A stretch of 61,867 nucleotides of DNA, taken from positions 1-61,867 of the forward strand of contig SLNH01000037.1 in NCBI GenBank assembly GCA_007133195.1. Reading direction: 5' to 3'. A model generated the notes under the pieces. It searched no databases and had not been told where the DNA came from. It saw only the letters and a list, made by a program, of their open reading frames with translations. Positions 7,847 through 15,950 of this stretch are shown piece by piece. The first letter of the stretch is position 1. Each line of letters starts with the position of its first letter. Position numbers and translations under genes: made by a program. Origin of the DNA: Nannocystineae bacterium (GTDB taxonomy: Bacteria > Myxococcota_A > Polyangia > Haliangiales > Haliangiaceae).

Positions 7847-10591
7847 GTGACTGGAGCGCCCCGGCCGAACCTCATGCTCCTCGACGGCCACGGCCTCGCG
7901 TACCGCGCGTTTTACGCCTTCCTCGACCGGCCGCTCCGGACCTCCCGGGGCGAGAACACCTCGGTGCCGTGGGGCGTGACGCGGCTATTTCGCAAGCTCG
8001 TGGCCGACCACGCCCCGACGCACGCCGCCTTCGTGTTCGACGCGGGAAAGAGCTTTAGGGGCGAGCTTTACCCCGGATACAAGGCGACGCGTGACAAGCT
8101 CGCCGACGCGCAGGCCGATGAGCTCACGAGCTCGATGAGGCGGCTTAGGCAGATCCTCGAGGCGCTTCGGGTTCCGGCCGTGGAGGTGCCGGGTTACGAG
8201 GCAGATGACGTGATCGGTACGCTCGCCGCGCGCGCGACCCGGCGCGGGTTCGACGTGGCGATCGTGTCGGGTGACACGGACTTTTACCAGCTCATCGGCC
8301 CGCACGTGGCGGTCATCGAGCCGGGGCGCGGCGGGCGCTCGTTCATCGAGGCGCGCTGGATCGACGGCAACGCGGCCACCGAGCGCATCGGTGTGCCGCC
8401 GGCGCAGGTGGTGGATTACCTCGGGCTCGTGGGCGATCGCTCGGACGGCGTGCCCGGGGTGCGCGGCATCGGCCCGAAAACCGCGATCCAGCTCATCGGC
8501 TCGTTCGGTTCCCTGGACGCGGCGCTCGCGCGCGCGGGTGAGGTGCGGCAAAAACGCGCTCGTGAGGGGCTCGTAACCGGCGCCGGCGATGCCCGGCTAT
8601 CCAGACAGCTCGTCACGATTCGGACCGACGTGCCGGTTTCCGTGGAGCCAGACGCGCTCGCGGTGCGCGCGCCGGATCGCGAGCGCCTGCGCGATGTGTT
8701 CGTGGAGCTCGAATTTCACACGCTTTTGCGCGAGCTCGCGCCGGAGGGCGCCGAGCCGGACGCCTACGAGGTGGCTCGCGGGCAGGTTGCGGCGGCGCGC
8801 GCAGCAAAGCGAGCGCGGGCGGGCGGACGCGTCGGGCTGGCGGTGATCGCGCCTCCGGGGTCGTCGCGCGGCTCCGCCCCGCTCGGGATCGCGCTCGCAC
8901 CCGCGCCGGGCGAGGCCACGTATGTGCCGCTCGAGGCGGGCGGAGAGATCCCCACGGCGGTGCGCGAGCTCCTCGCGGCGAAAGACGTCCAGAAAGTCGG
9001 CCACGATCTCAAGCCGGCGCTCCTGTCGCTTCGCGCTGCCGGCAGCTCGCTCGACGGGCCGCTCGTCGACGTGATGCTCGCGGCCTACTGTCTCGACCCG
9101 TCACGCAGGCAGTACGACATCGAGGCGCTGGCCGTCGAGCAGCTCGGCTACCGCATGCGGTCGGGATCCGACAGCGGGCCGCTGTTCGAACGCCGCCCGG
9201 CCGAGCTCGCGAACATCGCCGGCGAGCGGGCGGACACCGCGATAAGGCTCGCCGATCGGCTGTTGCCCCAGCTGGGCGAAAGCGGCCAGCGGCAGCTCCT
9301 CGACGACATCGAGATGCCTCTCGTCCCGGTTTTGGCCGACATGGAGTGGGAGGGCATCGGCATCGACGAGGGGCTCCTCGAGTCCATCGGGCGCGAGCTC
9401 GAAACCTCGATCGCCGGCGCGCGCCGGCGGGCGCTCGCGGCGGCCGGGCGCGACGAGCTGAATTTGGATTCGCCTGTGCAGCTGCGCCAGGTGTTGTTTC
9501 AGGAGCTCGGCCTGCGGGTCATCAAGCGCACGAAGACCGGCCCGTCCACCGACGCCGACGTGCTCGCGGAGCTGTCGGCCGAGCATCCGTTCCCGGCGCG
9601 CGTGCTCGCCTACCGCGAGCTCGCCGTGCTCAAGTCCACCTTCGTGGACGGGCTCCGGGCGAAGGTCGATTCGCACACCGGCCGCCTTCACACCTCGTTT
9701 CATCAGGCGGTGGCGATCACCGGGCGGCTTTCGAGCTCCGAGCCGAACCTGCAGAACATCCCGGTGAGGACGCAGCTTGGCGCAAGGCTCCGGGAGGCGT
9801 TTACAGCCGGGCCAGGCCGCCTGCTGCTCACCGCGGACTATTCGCAGATCGAACTTCGGGTGTTCGCCCACCTGGCCCGAGATCCGGCGTTCGTGGAGGC
9901 GTTTCGCATGGGGGAGGACATCCACGCCCAGACCGCCGCGCGCGTGTTCGACGTGCCCGCGGACGGGGTCACGCCGCGGATGCGCGAGACCGCCAAGATG
10001 GTGAACTACGCGACTCTGTACGGCCAGGGAGCGCGCGCGCTGGCGCGCCGGCTCGATATCGGCGAGGACGAGGCGGCCGCGTTTCACGCCGACTACTTTT
10101 CGCGCTTCGGACACGTTCGCGCCTATCTCGAGCGGCAGATCCGCCTCGCCCGGGAGCGCGGATTCGTGGAGACGATCTTCGGCCGCCGCCGCTACGTGCC
10201 CGAGCTCCGCTCCAGCGCGCCGCGGGTGCACAACTTCGGGGAGCGCGTGGCGCGGAATACGCCGATCCAGGGGTCGGCGGCCGACCTCATCAAGCTGGCG
10301 ATGATCCGGATCCACGCCCGCCTTCGGGCCGAGCGTGTGCCGTGTCGGATGCTGCTCCAGGTGCACGACGAGCTTCTGTTCGAGGTGGACCGGCACGCGG
10401 CGGGGGATGCGGGGGCGCTTATCGCCCTCGAGATGGAACGCGTCGCCGATCTGTCCGTGCCGCTCGCGGTGGACCTGGGTACGGGGAAGACCTGGTACGA
10501 GACGAAGACCGGCACGGCCGCGCACGCACCGGAGGCGGCGCCCTTGTCGGACCTTTCGCCGGACTTCGAGCCGCCGCGCGCCGACCTGTAA
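7847..10591 (+). CDS. polA: DNA polymerase I
   Basis: 914 residues from the GTG at 7847, which aligns with the usual PolA N-terminus (NLMLLDGHGLAYRAFYA); an ATG at 7874 is the alternative. The 5' nuclease domain (1-290) has YEADDVIGTLA and VSGDTDFYQL. The middle 3'-5' exonuclease-like domain has lost its metal ligands: no DTE motif, HDLKPA in place of NLKYD, and no YxxxD. The polymerase domain has motif A (TADYSQIELR), motif B (RETAKMVNYATLYGQG) and motif C (QVHDELLFE). It therefore repairs and processes Okazaki fragments, probably without proofreading. Position 721 of the O-helix is Tyr where E. coli (Phe762) and Taq (Phe667) have Phe. Confidence 0.96.
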   Translation: MTGAPRPNLMLLDGHGLAYRAFYAFLDRPLRTSRGENTSVPWGVTRLFRKLVADHAPTHAAFVFDAGKSFRGELYPGYKATRDKLADAQADELTSSMRRLRQILEALRVPAVEVPGYEADDVIGTLAARATRRGFDVAIVSGDTDFYQLIGPHVAVIEPGRGGRSFIEARWIDGNAATERIGVPPAQVVDYLGLVGDRSDGVPGVRGIGPKTAIQLIGSFGSLDAALARAGEVRQKRAREGLVTGAGDARLSRQLVTIRTDVPVSVEPDALAVRAPDRERLRDVFVELEFHTLLRELAPEGAEPDAYEVARGQVAAARAAKRARAGGRVGLAVIAPPGSSRGSAPLGIALAPAPGEATYVPLEAGGEIPTAVRELLAAKDVQKVGHDLKPALLSLRAAGSSLDGPLVDVMLAAYCLDPSRRQYDIEALAVEQLGYRMRSGSDSGPLFERRPAELANIAGERADTAIRLADRLLPQLGESGQRQLLDDIEMPLVPVLADMEWEGIGIDEGLLESIGRELETSIAGARRRALAAAGRDELNLDSPVQLRQVLFQELGLRVIKRTKTGPSTDADVLAELSAEHPFPARVLAYRELAVLKSTFVDGLRAKVDSHTGRLHTSFHQAVAITGRLSSSEPNLQNIPVRTQLGARLREAFTAGPGRLLLTADYSQIELRVFAHLARDPAFVEAFRMGEDIHAQTAARVFDVPADGVTPRMRETAKMVNYATLYGQGARALARRLDIGEDEAAAFHADYFSRFGHVRAYLERQIRLARERGFVETIFGRRRYVPELRSSAPRVHNFGERVARNTPIQGSAADLIKLAMIRIHARLRAERVPCRMLLQVHDELLFEVDRHAAGDAGALIALEMERVADLSVPLAVDLGTGKTWYETKTGTAAHAPEAAPLSDLSPDFEPPRADL

Positions 10592-10604
10592 GCCGGCGGC
10601 CAGG

Positions 10605-11504
10605 TCAGTAGTACCAGGGGAACTTGGACCAATCGGGCGGGCGCCTGTCCAAGAACGCGTCGCGCCCCTCCTGTGCCTCGTCGGTCATGTAGGCGAGCCG
10701 GGTGGCCTCCCCCGCGAACATCTGCTGGCCCACGATGCCGTCGTCGACCGCGTTCATCGCGAACTTGAGCATGCGCTGGGCGGTGGGGCTCTTGCCGCAC
10801 ACCCGGCGCGCCCAGTCGAGCGCCACGGTCTCGAGCTCCTCGTGTGGGACGACCGCGTTGACCATGCCCATGCGGTGGGCGTCCTCGGCGCTGTACTCGT
10901 CCCCGAGGAAGAAGATCTCGCGGGCGAATTTTTGGCCTACCTGCCGCGCCAGGTAAGCCGAGCCGAAGCCGCCGTCGAACGAGGCGACGTCGGCGTCGGT
11001 TTGTTTGAACCGGGCGTGCTCGCGGCTGGCGATCGACAGGTCGCACACCACATGGAGGCTGTGGCCTCCGCCGGCCGCCCAGCCCGGGACCGCGCAAATC
11101 ACCACCTTGGGCATGAACCGGATGAGCCGCTGCACCTCGAGGATATGCAGGCGCCCCATCTTGGCCGGGTCGATGGTCTGGGCGGTGTCGCCGTCGGCGT
11201 AGCGGTAACCGTCCCGGCCGCGAATCCGCTGATCGCCGCCCGAGCAAAACGCCCAGCCGCCGTCTTTCGGCGACGGGCCATTGCCCGTGAGCACGACGCA
11301 GCCCACGTCGGAGCTCGTACGCGCGTGCTCGAGGGCGCGGTAGAGCTCGTCTACCGTCTGTGGCCGGAACGCATTTCGGACCTCGGGTCGGTTGAACGCC
11401 ACCCGCACGGCGCCGGTGTCCCGGGCGCGGTGATAGGTTATATCGGAAAGGTCCAGGCCCGGAACCTCGTGCCAGGCGCTCGCGTCGAAGAGCGGAGAGA
11501 ACAT
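10605..11504 (-). CDS. menB: 1,4-dihydroxy-2-naphthoyl-CoA synthase
   Basis: 299 residues of the crotonase fold. Characteristic MenB features are the SGGDQRIRG oxyanion segment, PGWAAGGGHSLHVVCDLSIA, and ASFDGGFGSAYLARQVG. The Gly in FDGG is the residue seen in bicarbonate-dependent (type I) MenB; type II has Asp there. It closes the second ring of menaquinone from O-succinylbenzoyl-CoA. The C-terminus (PPDWSKFPWYY) also resembles MenB. The start is the ATG at 11504, with a purine-rich GGGGGAGGG just before it. No other men genes are in the window. Confidence 0.93.
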   Translation of the reverse strand: MFSPLFDASAWHEVPGLDLSDITYHRARDTGAVRVAFNRPEVRNAFRPQTVDELYRALEHARTSSDVGCVVLTGNGPSPKDGGWAFCSGGDQRIRGRDGYRYADGDTAQTIDPAKMGRLHILEVQRLIRFMPKVVICAVPGWAAGGGHSLHVVCDLSIASREHARFKQTDADVASFDGGFGSAYLARQVGQKFAREIFFLGDEYSAEDAHRMGMVNAVVPHEELETVALDWARRVCGKSPTAQRMLKFAMNAVDDGIVGQQMFAGEATRLAYMTDEAQEGRDAFLDRRPPDWSKFPWYY

Positions 11505-11662
11505 GCCCTCCCCCCTACTGCGAACCGCGCCGGAACGCCAGTCGCGGGCGGAGCTTATCAGCCGGGCGGCGCGGATTCGGCGCGGGCGAGGCGGTGCCTC
11601 GGCGGCTTTTCGGCGGCTCGCGGGCGCGGGATCCGCGACCGCTTTCGTGTTAGGGGAGAGCC

Positions 11663-12094
11663 ATGGCCGACGGCGCGCCGCGATACGCCGGATTCCTGGG
11701 GACCTGGATGCTGGTTCCGGGGAGCTGCGAGTACGAGCAGGGCGATCCCCCGCAGGAGGGCACCTACCGCATCGCCGCGTCCGGCGACGAGCTGGTTTTC
11801 GATATCCGGTGGACCGACGCGGAGGGGAGGCGCGATGCGGCGACATTTCGGGGGCGGCCCGACGGCGCGCCGATCCCGTTCGCCGGGGGCGATCTGGCCG
11901 ACGAGCTCCGCGTCGAGGCGGTCTCGGCGCGGGACTTGCGCAAATCCGCGCTCTACAGGGGCAAAGAGCGCATGATCACGCAGCTACAGCTCGACGAGAC
12001 CGGGGGCGCGATGCGCGTCACCCAGGTGGTGATCTTCCCCGACGGCGGCCACCTCGCGAACGTGAGTATCTACCGCAAGCAGGCTCGCGCGTGA
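11663..12094 (+). CDS. Hypothetical protein, possible lipocalin-like barrel
   Basis: 143 residues with no signal peptide or membrane segment. The opening FLGTWMLVPGSCEYEQGDPP and alternating beta strands (GTYRI, ELVFDIRW, DAATFRG) recall small lipocalin-like or SnoaL-neighbouring barrels, in which a G-x-W near the N-terminus is conserved. This is only a fold impression. A good GGGGAG precedes the ATG. It is divergent from menB and followed by the DUF1015 gene. Confidence 0.55.
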   Translation: MADGAPRYAGFLGTWMLVPGSCEYEQGDPPQEGTYRIAASGDELVFDIRWTDAEGRRDAATFRGRPDGAPIPFAGGDLADELRVEAVSARDLRKSALYRGKERMITQLQLDETGGAMRVTQVVIFPDGGHLANVSIYRKQARA

Positions 12095-12274
12095 GCGAGG
12101 GAGCGCCGGTGGCGAAAGCCCCGGGTATGCCGCGCGGGGCGAGGCCCGAACCGCCCGACCGGGAGGTCCGATCGAGGCTGCTCACCCCGAAGAGCTGTAC
12201 TAGTCTACCCTCCGCTGTCCGCTGCCTACGAGTACAGTCCGGCCGTCCCGACCCCCAGCAGTGAGGATTTTGTC

Positions 12275-13507
12275 ATGGTGCGCGTTCGCCCGTTTCAGGC
12301 TCTCGTTCCGGATCAAGCTAAGGCCGCCATGGTGGCCTCCGTCCCCTACGACGTCATCGACGGCGCCGAGGCCAGGAACATGGCCGAAGGGAACCCGTAC
12401 AGCTTTCTCCACATCGTTCGGTCCGAGATCGATCTGCCCGAGACGATCGATCCCTACGACGCCGCGGTCTACGAAAAGGCGCGCGAAAACCTGCGCCGCT
12501 TCGTTGAGGACGGGATCCTCACCGAAGACCGCGCGCCGACCATGTTCCTGTACCGCCAGGTGATGGGCGATCGCTCTCAGGTGGGACTCGTCGCCTGCTG
12601 CCACATCGACGACTATCTCGCCGACGTCATCAAGAAGCACGAAACCACGCGGCAGGACAAGGAAGACGACCGCACGCGGCACGTCCTTGCCCTAAACGCC
12701 AACCCGGAGCCCGTGTTTCTCACCTACGAGGCGCAGGGTGAGATCACGAGGCTCATGGACGCGGACGCGAGCGAGGCCCCGCTGTTCGACTTTCGGGCGG
12801 ACGACGGCGTTTTGCACACGGTGTGGCGGGTTGCCGATCCCGAAGCCTATGCGCGGGCGTTCGCGGCGGTGGAGTGCGCCTACATCGCCGACGGCCATCA
12901 CCGTTCCGCCAGCGCCGCGCGCGCCGGCGCCGAGCGGCGGCAGGCCGACCCCAACCACACGGGGGACGAGGAATACAACTGGTTCATGACCGTGCTGTTT
13001 CCGCACGATCAGCTCCACATCATGCCCTACAACCGCGTGGTCAAAGATCTGAACGGGCTGGACGACGACGCGCTTTTGGACAGGCTGGCGCGGGTAGGAG
13101 CCCTCGAGCGCGCAGCCGGCGCCAAACAGCCGCCCGGACCGGGGGCCGTGTGCGTCTACCTAGGCGGCTCGTGGCACACCCTGCGGTTCGATCCCGCGCG
13201 CATCGACCGAACGGATCCCGTCGCCTCGCTCGACGTCGCGCTTTTGCAAAGCCTGGTCCTCGCGCCGATCCTCGGCATCGACGACCCGCGCACAGACAAG
13301 CGCATCGACTTCGTCGGCGGCATCCGCGGCCCGGACGAGCTAGAGCGCCTGGTGGACGGCGGCGCGGCGAAAGTCGCCTTCTCCATGTACCCCACCACGG
13401 TGGAGCAGCTCATGGCCGTGTCCGACGAAAACGTCAGCATGCCGCCGAAGTCCACCTGGTTCGAGCCCAAGCTGCGCAGCGGGCTGTTCGTCCACATGCT
13501 CGACTAG
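12275..13507 (+). CDS. DUF1015 family protein
   Basis: 410 residues, the normal length for DUF1015 (COG4198). Family features are PFQALVPD and VASVPYDVID at the N-terminus, NPYSFLHIVR, the central ADGHHRSASAARAG motif and the late IDFVGG. The motif around GHHR suggests a binding or catalytic site, but no reaction is established. In many genomes this family neighbours serine-biosynthesis genes; here it precedes tryptophanase and the link is unknown. A GAGG-type site lies upstream of the ATG. Confidence 0.85.
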   Translation: MVRVRPFQALVPDQAKAAMVASVPYDVIDGAEARNMAEGNPYSFLHIVRSEIDLPETIDPYDAAVYEKARENLRRFVEDGILTEDRAPTMFLYRQVMGDRSQVGLVACCHIDDYLADVIKKHETTRQDKEDDRTRHVLALNANPEPVFLTYEAQGEITRLMDADASEAPLFDFRADDGVLHTVWRVADPEAYARAFAAVECAYIADGHHRSASAARAGAERRQADPNHTGDEEYNWFMTVLFPHDQLHIMPYNRVVKDLNGLDDDALLDRLARVGALERAAGAKQPPGPGAVCVYLGGSWHTLRFDPARIDRTDPVASLDVALLQSLVLAPILGIDDPRTDKRIDFVGGIRGPDELERLVDGGAAKVAFSMYPTTVEQLMAVSDENVSMPPKSTWFEPKLRSGLFVHMLD

Positions 13508-13631
13508 CCCCCCCCCGAATGGGCGTCGGCGGGCGCCGCGGCGAAACCGTCTCGTGCGCCGCCCGGTGCCTCAGGGGCGGCGCCCTGTTCCGAGCGGCTC
13601 CCTCCGCGGATCGGGGAGGCGCGCGCCGCCC

Positions 13632-13660
13632 TTGTCCGTGCGCACGTGGGGCGCGATAGT
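13632..13660 (+). promoter_or_regulatory. Candidate sigma-70 promoter placing the tnaA start at the +1 site
   Basis: TTGTCC and GATAGT, each 4 of 6 to consensus, are separated by exactly 17 nt. The -10 box ends six bases before the tnaA ATG at 13667, so the transcript would be leaderless, in line with the absence of a Shine-Dalgarno sequence. Confidence 0.4.
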
Positions 13661-13666
13661 CCACCC

Positions 13667-15043
13667 ATGCCCCCGCGCACGATCATCGAGCCCTTTCGCA
13701 TCCACTCGGTCGCGCCGCTCCGCATGACCACCGAGGCCGAGCGCCGTGAGGCGATCGGCCGAGCCGGATACAACTTGTTCGCGTTGCGCAGCGAGGATGT
13801 CCTCATCGACCTTCTCACCGACTCCGGCACCGGCGCGATGTCCAGCGAGCAGTGGGCCGACATCCAGCGGGGCGATGAGTCCTACGCCGGCAGCCCGTCG
13901 TGGTATCGATTCGAGTCGGCGGTCAAACAGCTCTTCCCGTTTTCCCACGTGATCCCCACCCACCAGGGACGCGCCGCCGAGAAGATCCTCATGACGGCCC
14001 TCGGCGCGCCGGGCCGCGTGGTCCCGAACAACACCCACTTCGATACCACGCGCGCCAACGTGGAGGCCGCCGGCGCCGAGGCCCTCGACCTGGTCATCGC
14101 CGAGGGCCATGATCCCAGCCTCGATCACCCCTTCAAGGGGAACATGGACCTGGGAAAGCTCGAGGCGCTGCTTCGCGAGCGCGGTAGCGACGTGCCGCTC
14201 GTGTTCGTCACCATCACCAACAACTCGGGCGGCGGACAGCCCGTGTCGCTCGAAAATCTGCGCGGCGTGCGCGAGCTTTGCGATCGCTACGGCGTCCCGC
14301 TTTACCTGGACGCCTGCCGGTTCGCCGAGAACGCCTGGTTCATCCGCGAGCGCGAACAAGGGCAGGGCGAGCGCGAGGTCGCCGACATCGTGCGCGACAT
14401 CGCGTCGCTCGCCGACGGCATGACCATGAGCGCGAAGAAGGACGGTTTGGCCAACATCGGCGGCTGGCTCGCGCTAAACGACGACGAGCTCGCCGCGCGC
14501 TGCCGGAACCTCTTGATCCTCACCGAGGGATTTCCCACCTACGGCGGGCTCGCGGGGCGGGACTTGGACGCCATCGCGCAAGGACTCACCGAAGTCGTTC
14601 AGCACGAATACCTGCGCTACCGGATGCGCTCGACCTGGTACCTCGGCGAGGGCCTCCATCGCGCGGGCGTTCCGGTGGTGCGGCCGGTGGGGGGACACGC
14701 CGTGTATCTCGATGCGCGCGCCTTGCTCCCTCACGTCCCGCCCCTGCAGTACCCGGGGCACGCTCTCGCCTTGGCGCTCTACGAGGCCGGCGGCATCCGC
14801 AGCGGCGAGATCGGCACCGTCATGTTCGGCCGCCAAACCGACGGGAGCGAAAAGCCCGCACCGCTCGATCTCGTGCGCCTCGCCGTGCCCCGGCGCACGT
14901 ACACTCAAAGCCACATCGATTACGTGATCGACGTGTGCGCCGAGGTGGCCGGCCGGGCCAGCGAGCTCGGCGGCTACCGAATCACCGAGGAGCCCCCGGC
15001 GCTCCGGCACTTCACGGCGAAGTTCGAACCCGTGGCGACGTAG
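13667..15043 (+). CDS. tnaA: Tryptophanase (tryptophan indole-lyase)
   Basis: 458 residues of the PLP beta-eliminating lyase family. The PLP lysine is K258 in MSAKKDG. The family also contains tyrosine phenol-lyase; three positions decide for tryptophanase: Asp in HFDTT (Thr in the phenol-lyase), Ile in GEIGTVMFGR (Arg in the phenol-lyase), and His in the C-terminal ALRHFTAKFE (Phe in the phenol-lyase). It would cleave tryptophan to indole, pyruvate and ammonia. The ATG at 13667 matches the E. coli N-terminus (EPFRIHSVAPL). No tnaC-like leader peptide and no tnaB permease are nearby. Confidence 0.9.
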   Translation: MPPRTIIEPFRIHSVAPLRMTTEAERREAIGRAGYNLFALRSEDVLIDLLTDSGTGAMSSEQWADIQRGDESYAGSPSWYRFESAVKQLFPFSHVIPTHQGRAAEKILMTALGAPGRVVPNNTHFDTTRANVEAAGAEALDLVIAEGHDPSLDHPFKGNMDLGKLEALLRERGSDVPLVFVTITNNSGGGQPVSLENLRGVRELCDRYGVPLYLDACRFAENAWFIREREQGQGEREVADIVRDIASLADGMTMSAKKDGLANIGGWLALNDDELAARCRNLLILTEGFPTYGGLAGRDLDAIAQGLTEVVQHEYLRYRMRSTWYLGEGLHRAGVPVVRPVGGHAVYLDARALLPHVPPLQYPGHALALALYEAGGIRSGEIGTVMFGRQTDGSEKPAPLDLVRLAVPRRTYTQSHIDYVIDVCAEVAGRASELGGYRITEEPPALRHFTAKFEPVAT

Positions 15044-15069
15044 ATCAGGGAGGCCCGACGGCGCGGGCC

Positions 15070-15109
15070 CGGATTCGGCGAAGCTCCGCGGCCGGTGACG
15101 CCGAATCCG
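15070..15109. repeat. 11-bp perfect inverted repeat between tnaA and ku
   Basis: CGGATTCGGCG and CGCCGAATCCG flank an 18-nt spacer. There is no T-run, so it is not a standard terminator. It lies 26 nt after tnaA and 56 nt before the first Ku gene and could be a protein-binding site or an mRNA hairpin. Confidence 0.5.
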
Positions 15110-15164
15110 CGAACGACCATCGTGGAGAGCGGGCGGTGTGGGTCTTGCATAAACCCTTCGCCAC

Positions 15165-15950
15165 ATGCCCGCGCGCGCGATGTGGAAAGGGACGATCGCG
15201 TTCGGCGACACGGCGGTTGCGGTGAAGGTGTACTCGGCCGCCACCGAGCAGCGCGTTCACTTCCGCCTGCTTCACGCGGCCGACGGCGTCCCGGTCGAGC
15301 AGAAGATGGTCCACTCGCTCACGGGACAGCCCGTCGCGACCGAGGAGATTCACCGCGGAATCGAAGTCGAGCGCGGCCGATTCGTCATCATGCGACCGGA
15401 GGAGCTCGAGGCGCTTACGCCCGAGGCCGATCGCACGATTCGGGTCACCCGCTTCGTGGAGCCGGCCGAGATCGGAGACGCCTGGTACGCGCGACCGTAC
15501 TACCTGGGCCCCGATGGCGACGACGAAGGGTATTTTTCGCTCGCGGAAGCGCTCGCGGCGCGCGGCGTGGAGGGTGTGGCGCATTGGACCATGCGCAAAA
15601 AGCGCTACGTCGGCTCTTTGCGATCACACAGGGGTCACCTCGCGCTCATCGCGATGCGCCGCGCGGACGAGGTGGTGGAGCTTTCGTCCATCGAGCCCGC
15701 CGAGGCCGAAAAGCCGGCGCCCGAGGAGGCCGCGCTGGCCGAGCAGCTCGTCGCCGCGCTCGCCGGCGACTTCGAGCCGTCGGTTTGGCGAGACCAGCAC
15801 CGCGACCGGGTGCGGGAGCTCGTCGCGCGGCGGGCGAGCGGTGAGGATGTTTCGATCGAGCCACAGGCCGAGGCGCGCGCGCCGGTGCCGCCGCTCACCG
15901 AGGCGCTTCGGGCTGGCCTCGAAGCGGCGCGGGAGGCGCGCGGTGGCTGA
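15165..15950 (+). CDS. ku: Ku protein, first paralogue (NHEJ)
   Basis: 261 residues, the usual bacterial Ku size, with the ring-forming core: AMWKGTIAFGDTAVAVKVYS (equivalent to the SGSISFGLVNVPV strand), VHFRLLH, the EIHRGIEVERGRFVIM segment and the HWTMRKKRYVGSLRSHRGHL stretch. It would load onto double-strand DNA ends and recruit LigD. The basic C-terminal tail common in single Ku proteins is short. Its last 8 nt overlap the second Ku gene, so the two should be made together. Confidence 0.93.
   Translation: MPARAMWKGTIAFGDTAVAVKVYSAATEQRVHFRLLHAADGVPVEQKMVHSLTGQPVATEEIHRGIEVERGRFVIMRPEELEALTPEADRTIRVTRFVEPAEIGDAWYARPYYLGPDGDDEGYFSLAEALAARGVEGVAHWTMRKKRYVGSLRSHRGHLALIAMRRADEVVELSSIEPAEAEKPAPEEAALAEQLVAALAGDFEPSVWRDQHRDRVRELVARRASGEDVSIEPQAEARAPVPPLTEALRAGLEAAREARGG

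Noticed and set aside
13508-13516. A run of nine C after the DUF1015 stop, considered as a phase-variation tract
   Set aside because: It lies outside any reading frame and directly after a stop codon, so slippage would have no coding effect.
13508-13666. A tnaC-type leader peptide ahead of tryptophanase
   Set aside because: No short frame with a Trp codon followed by a Pro stop context was found, and the likely promoter lies right at the tnaA start.
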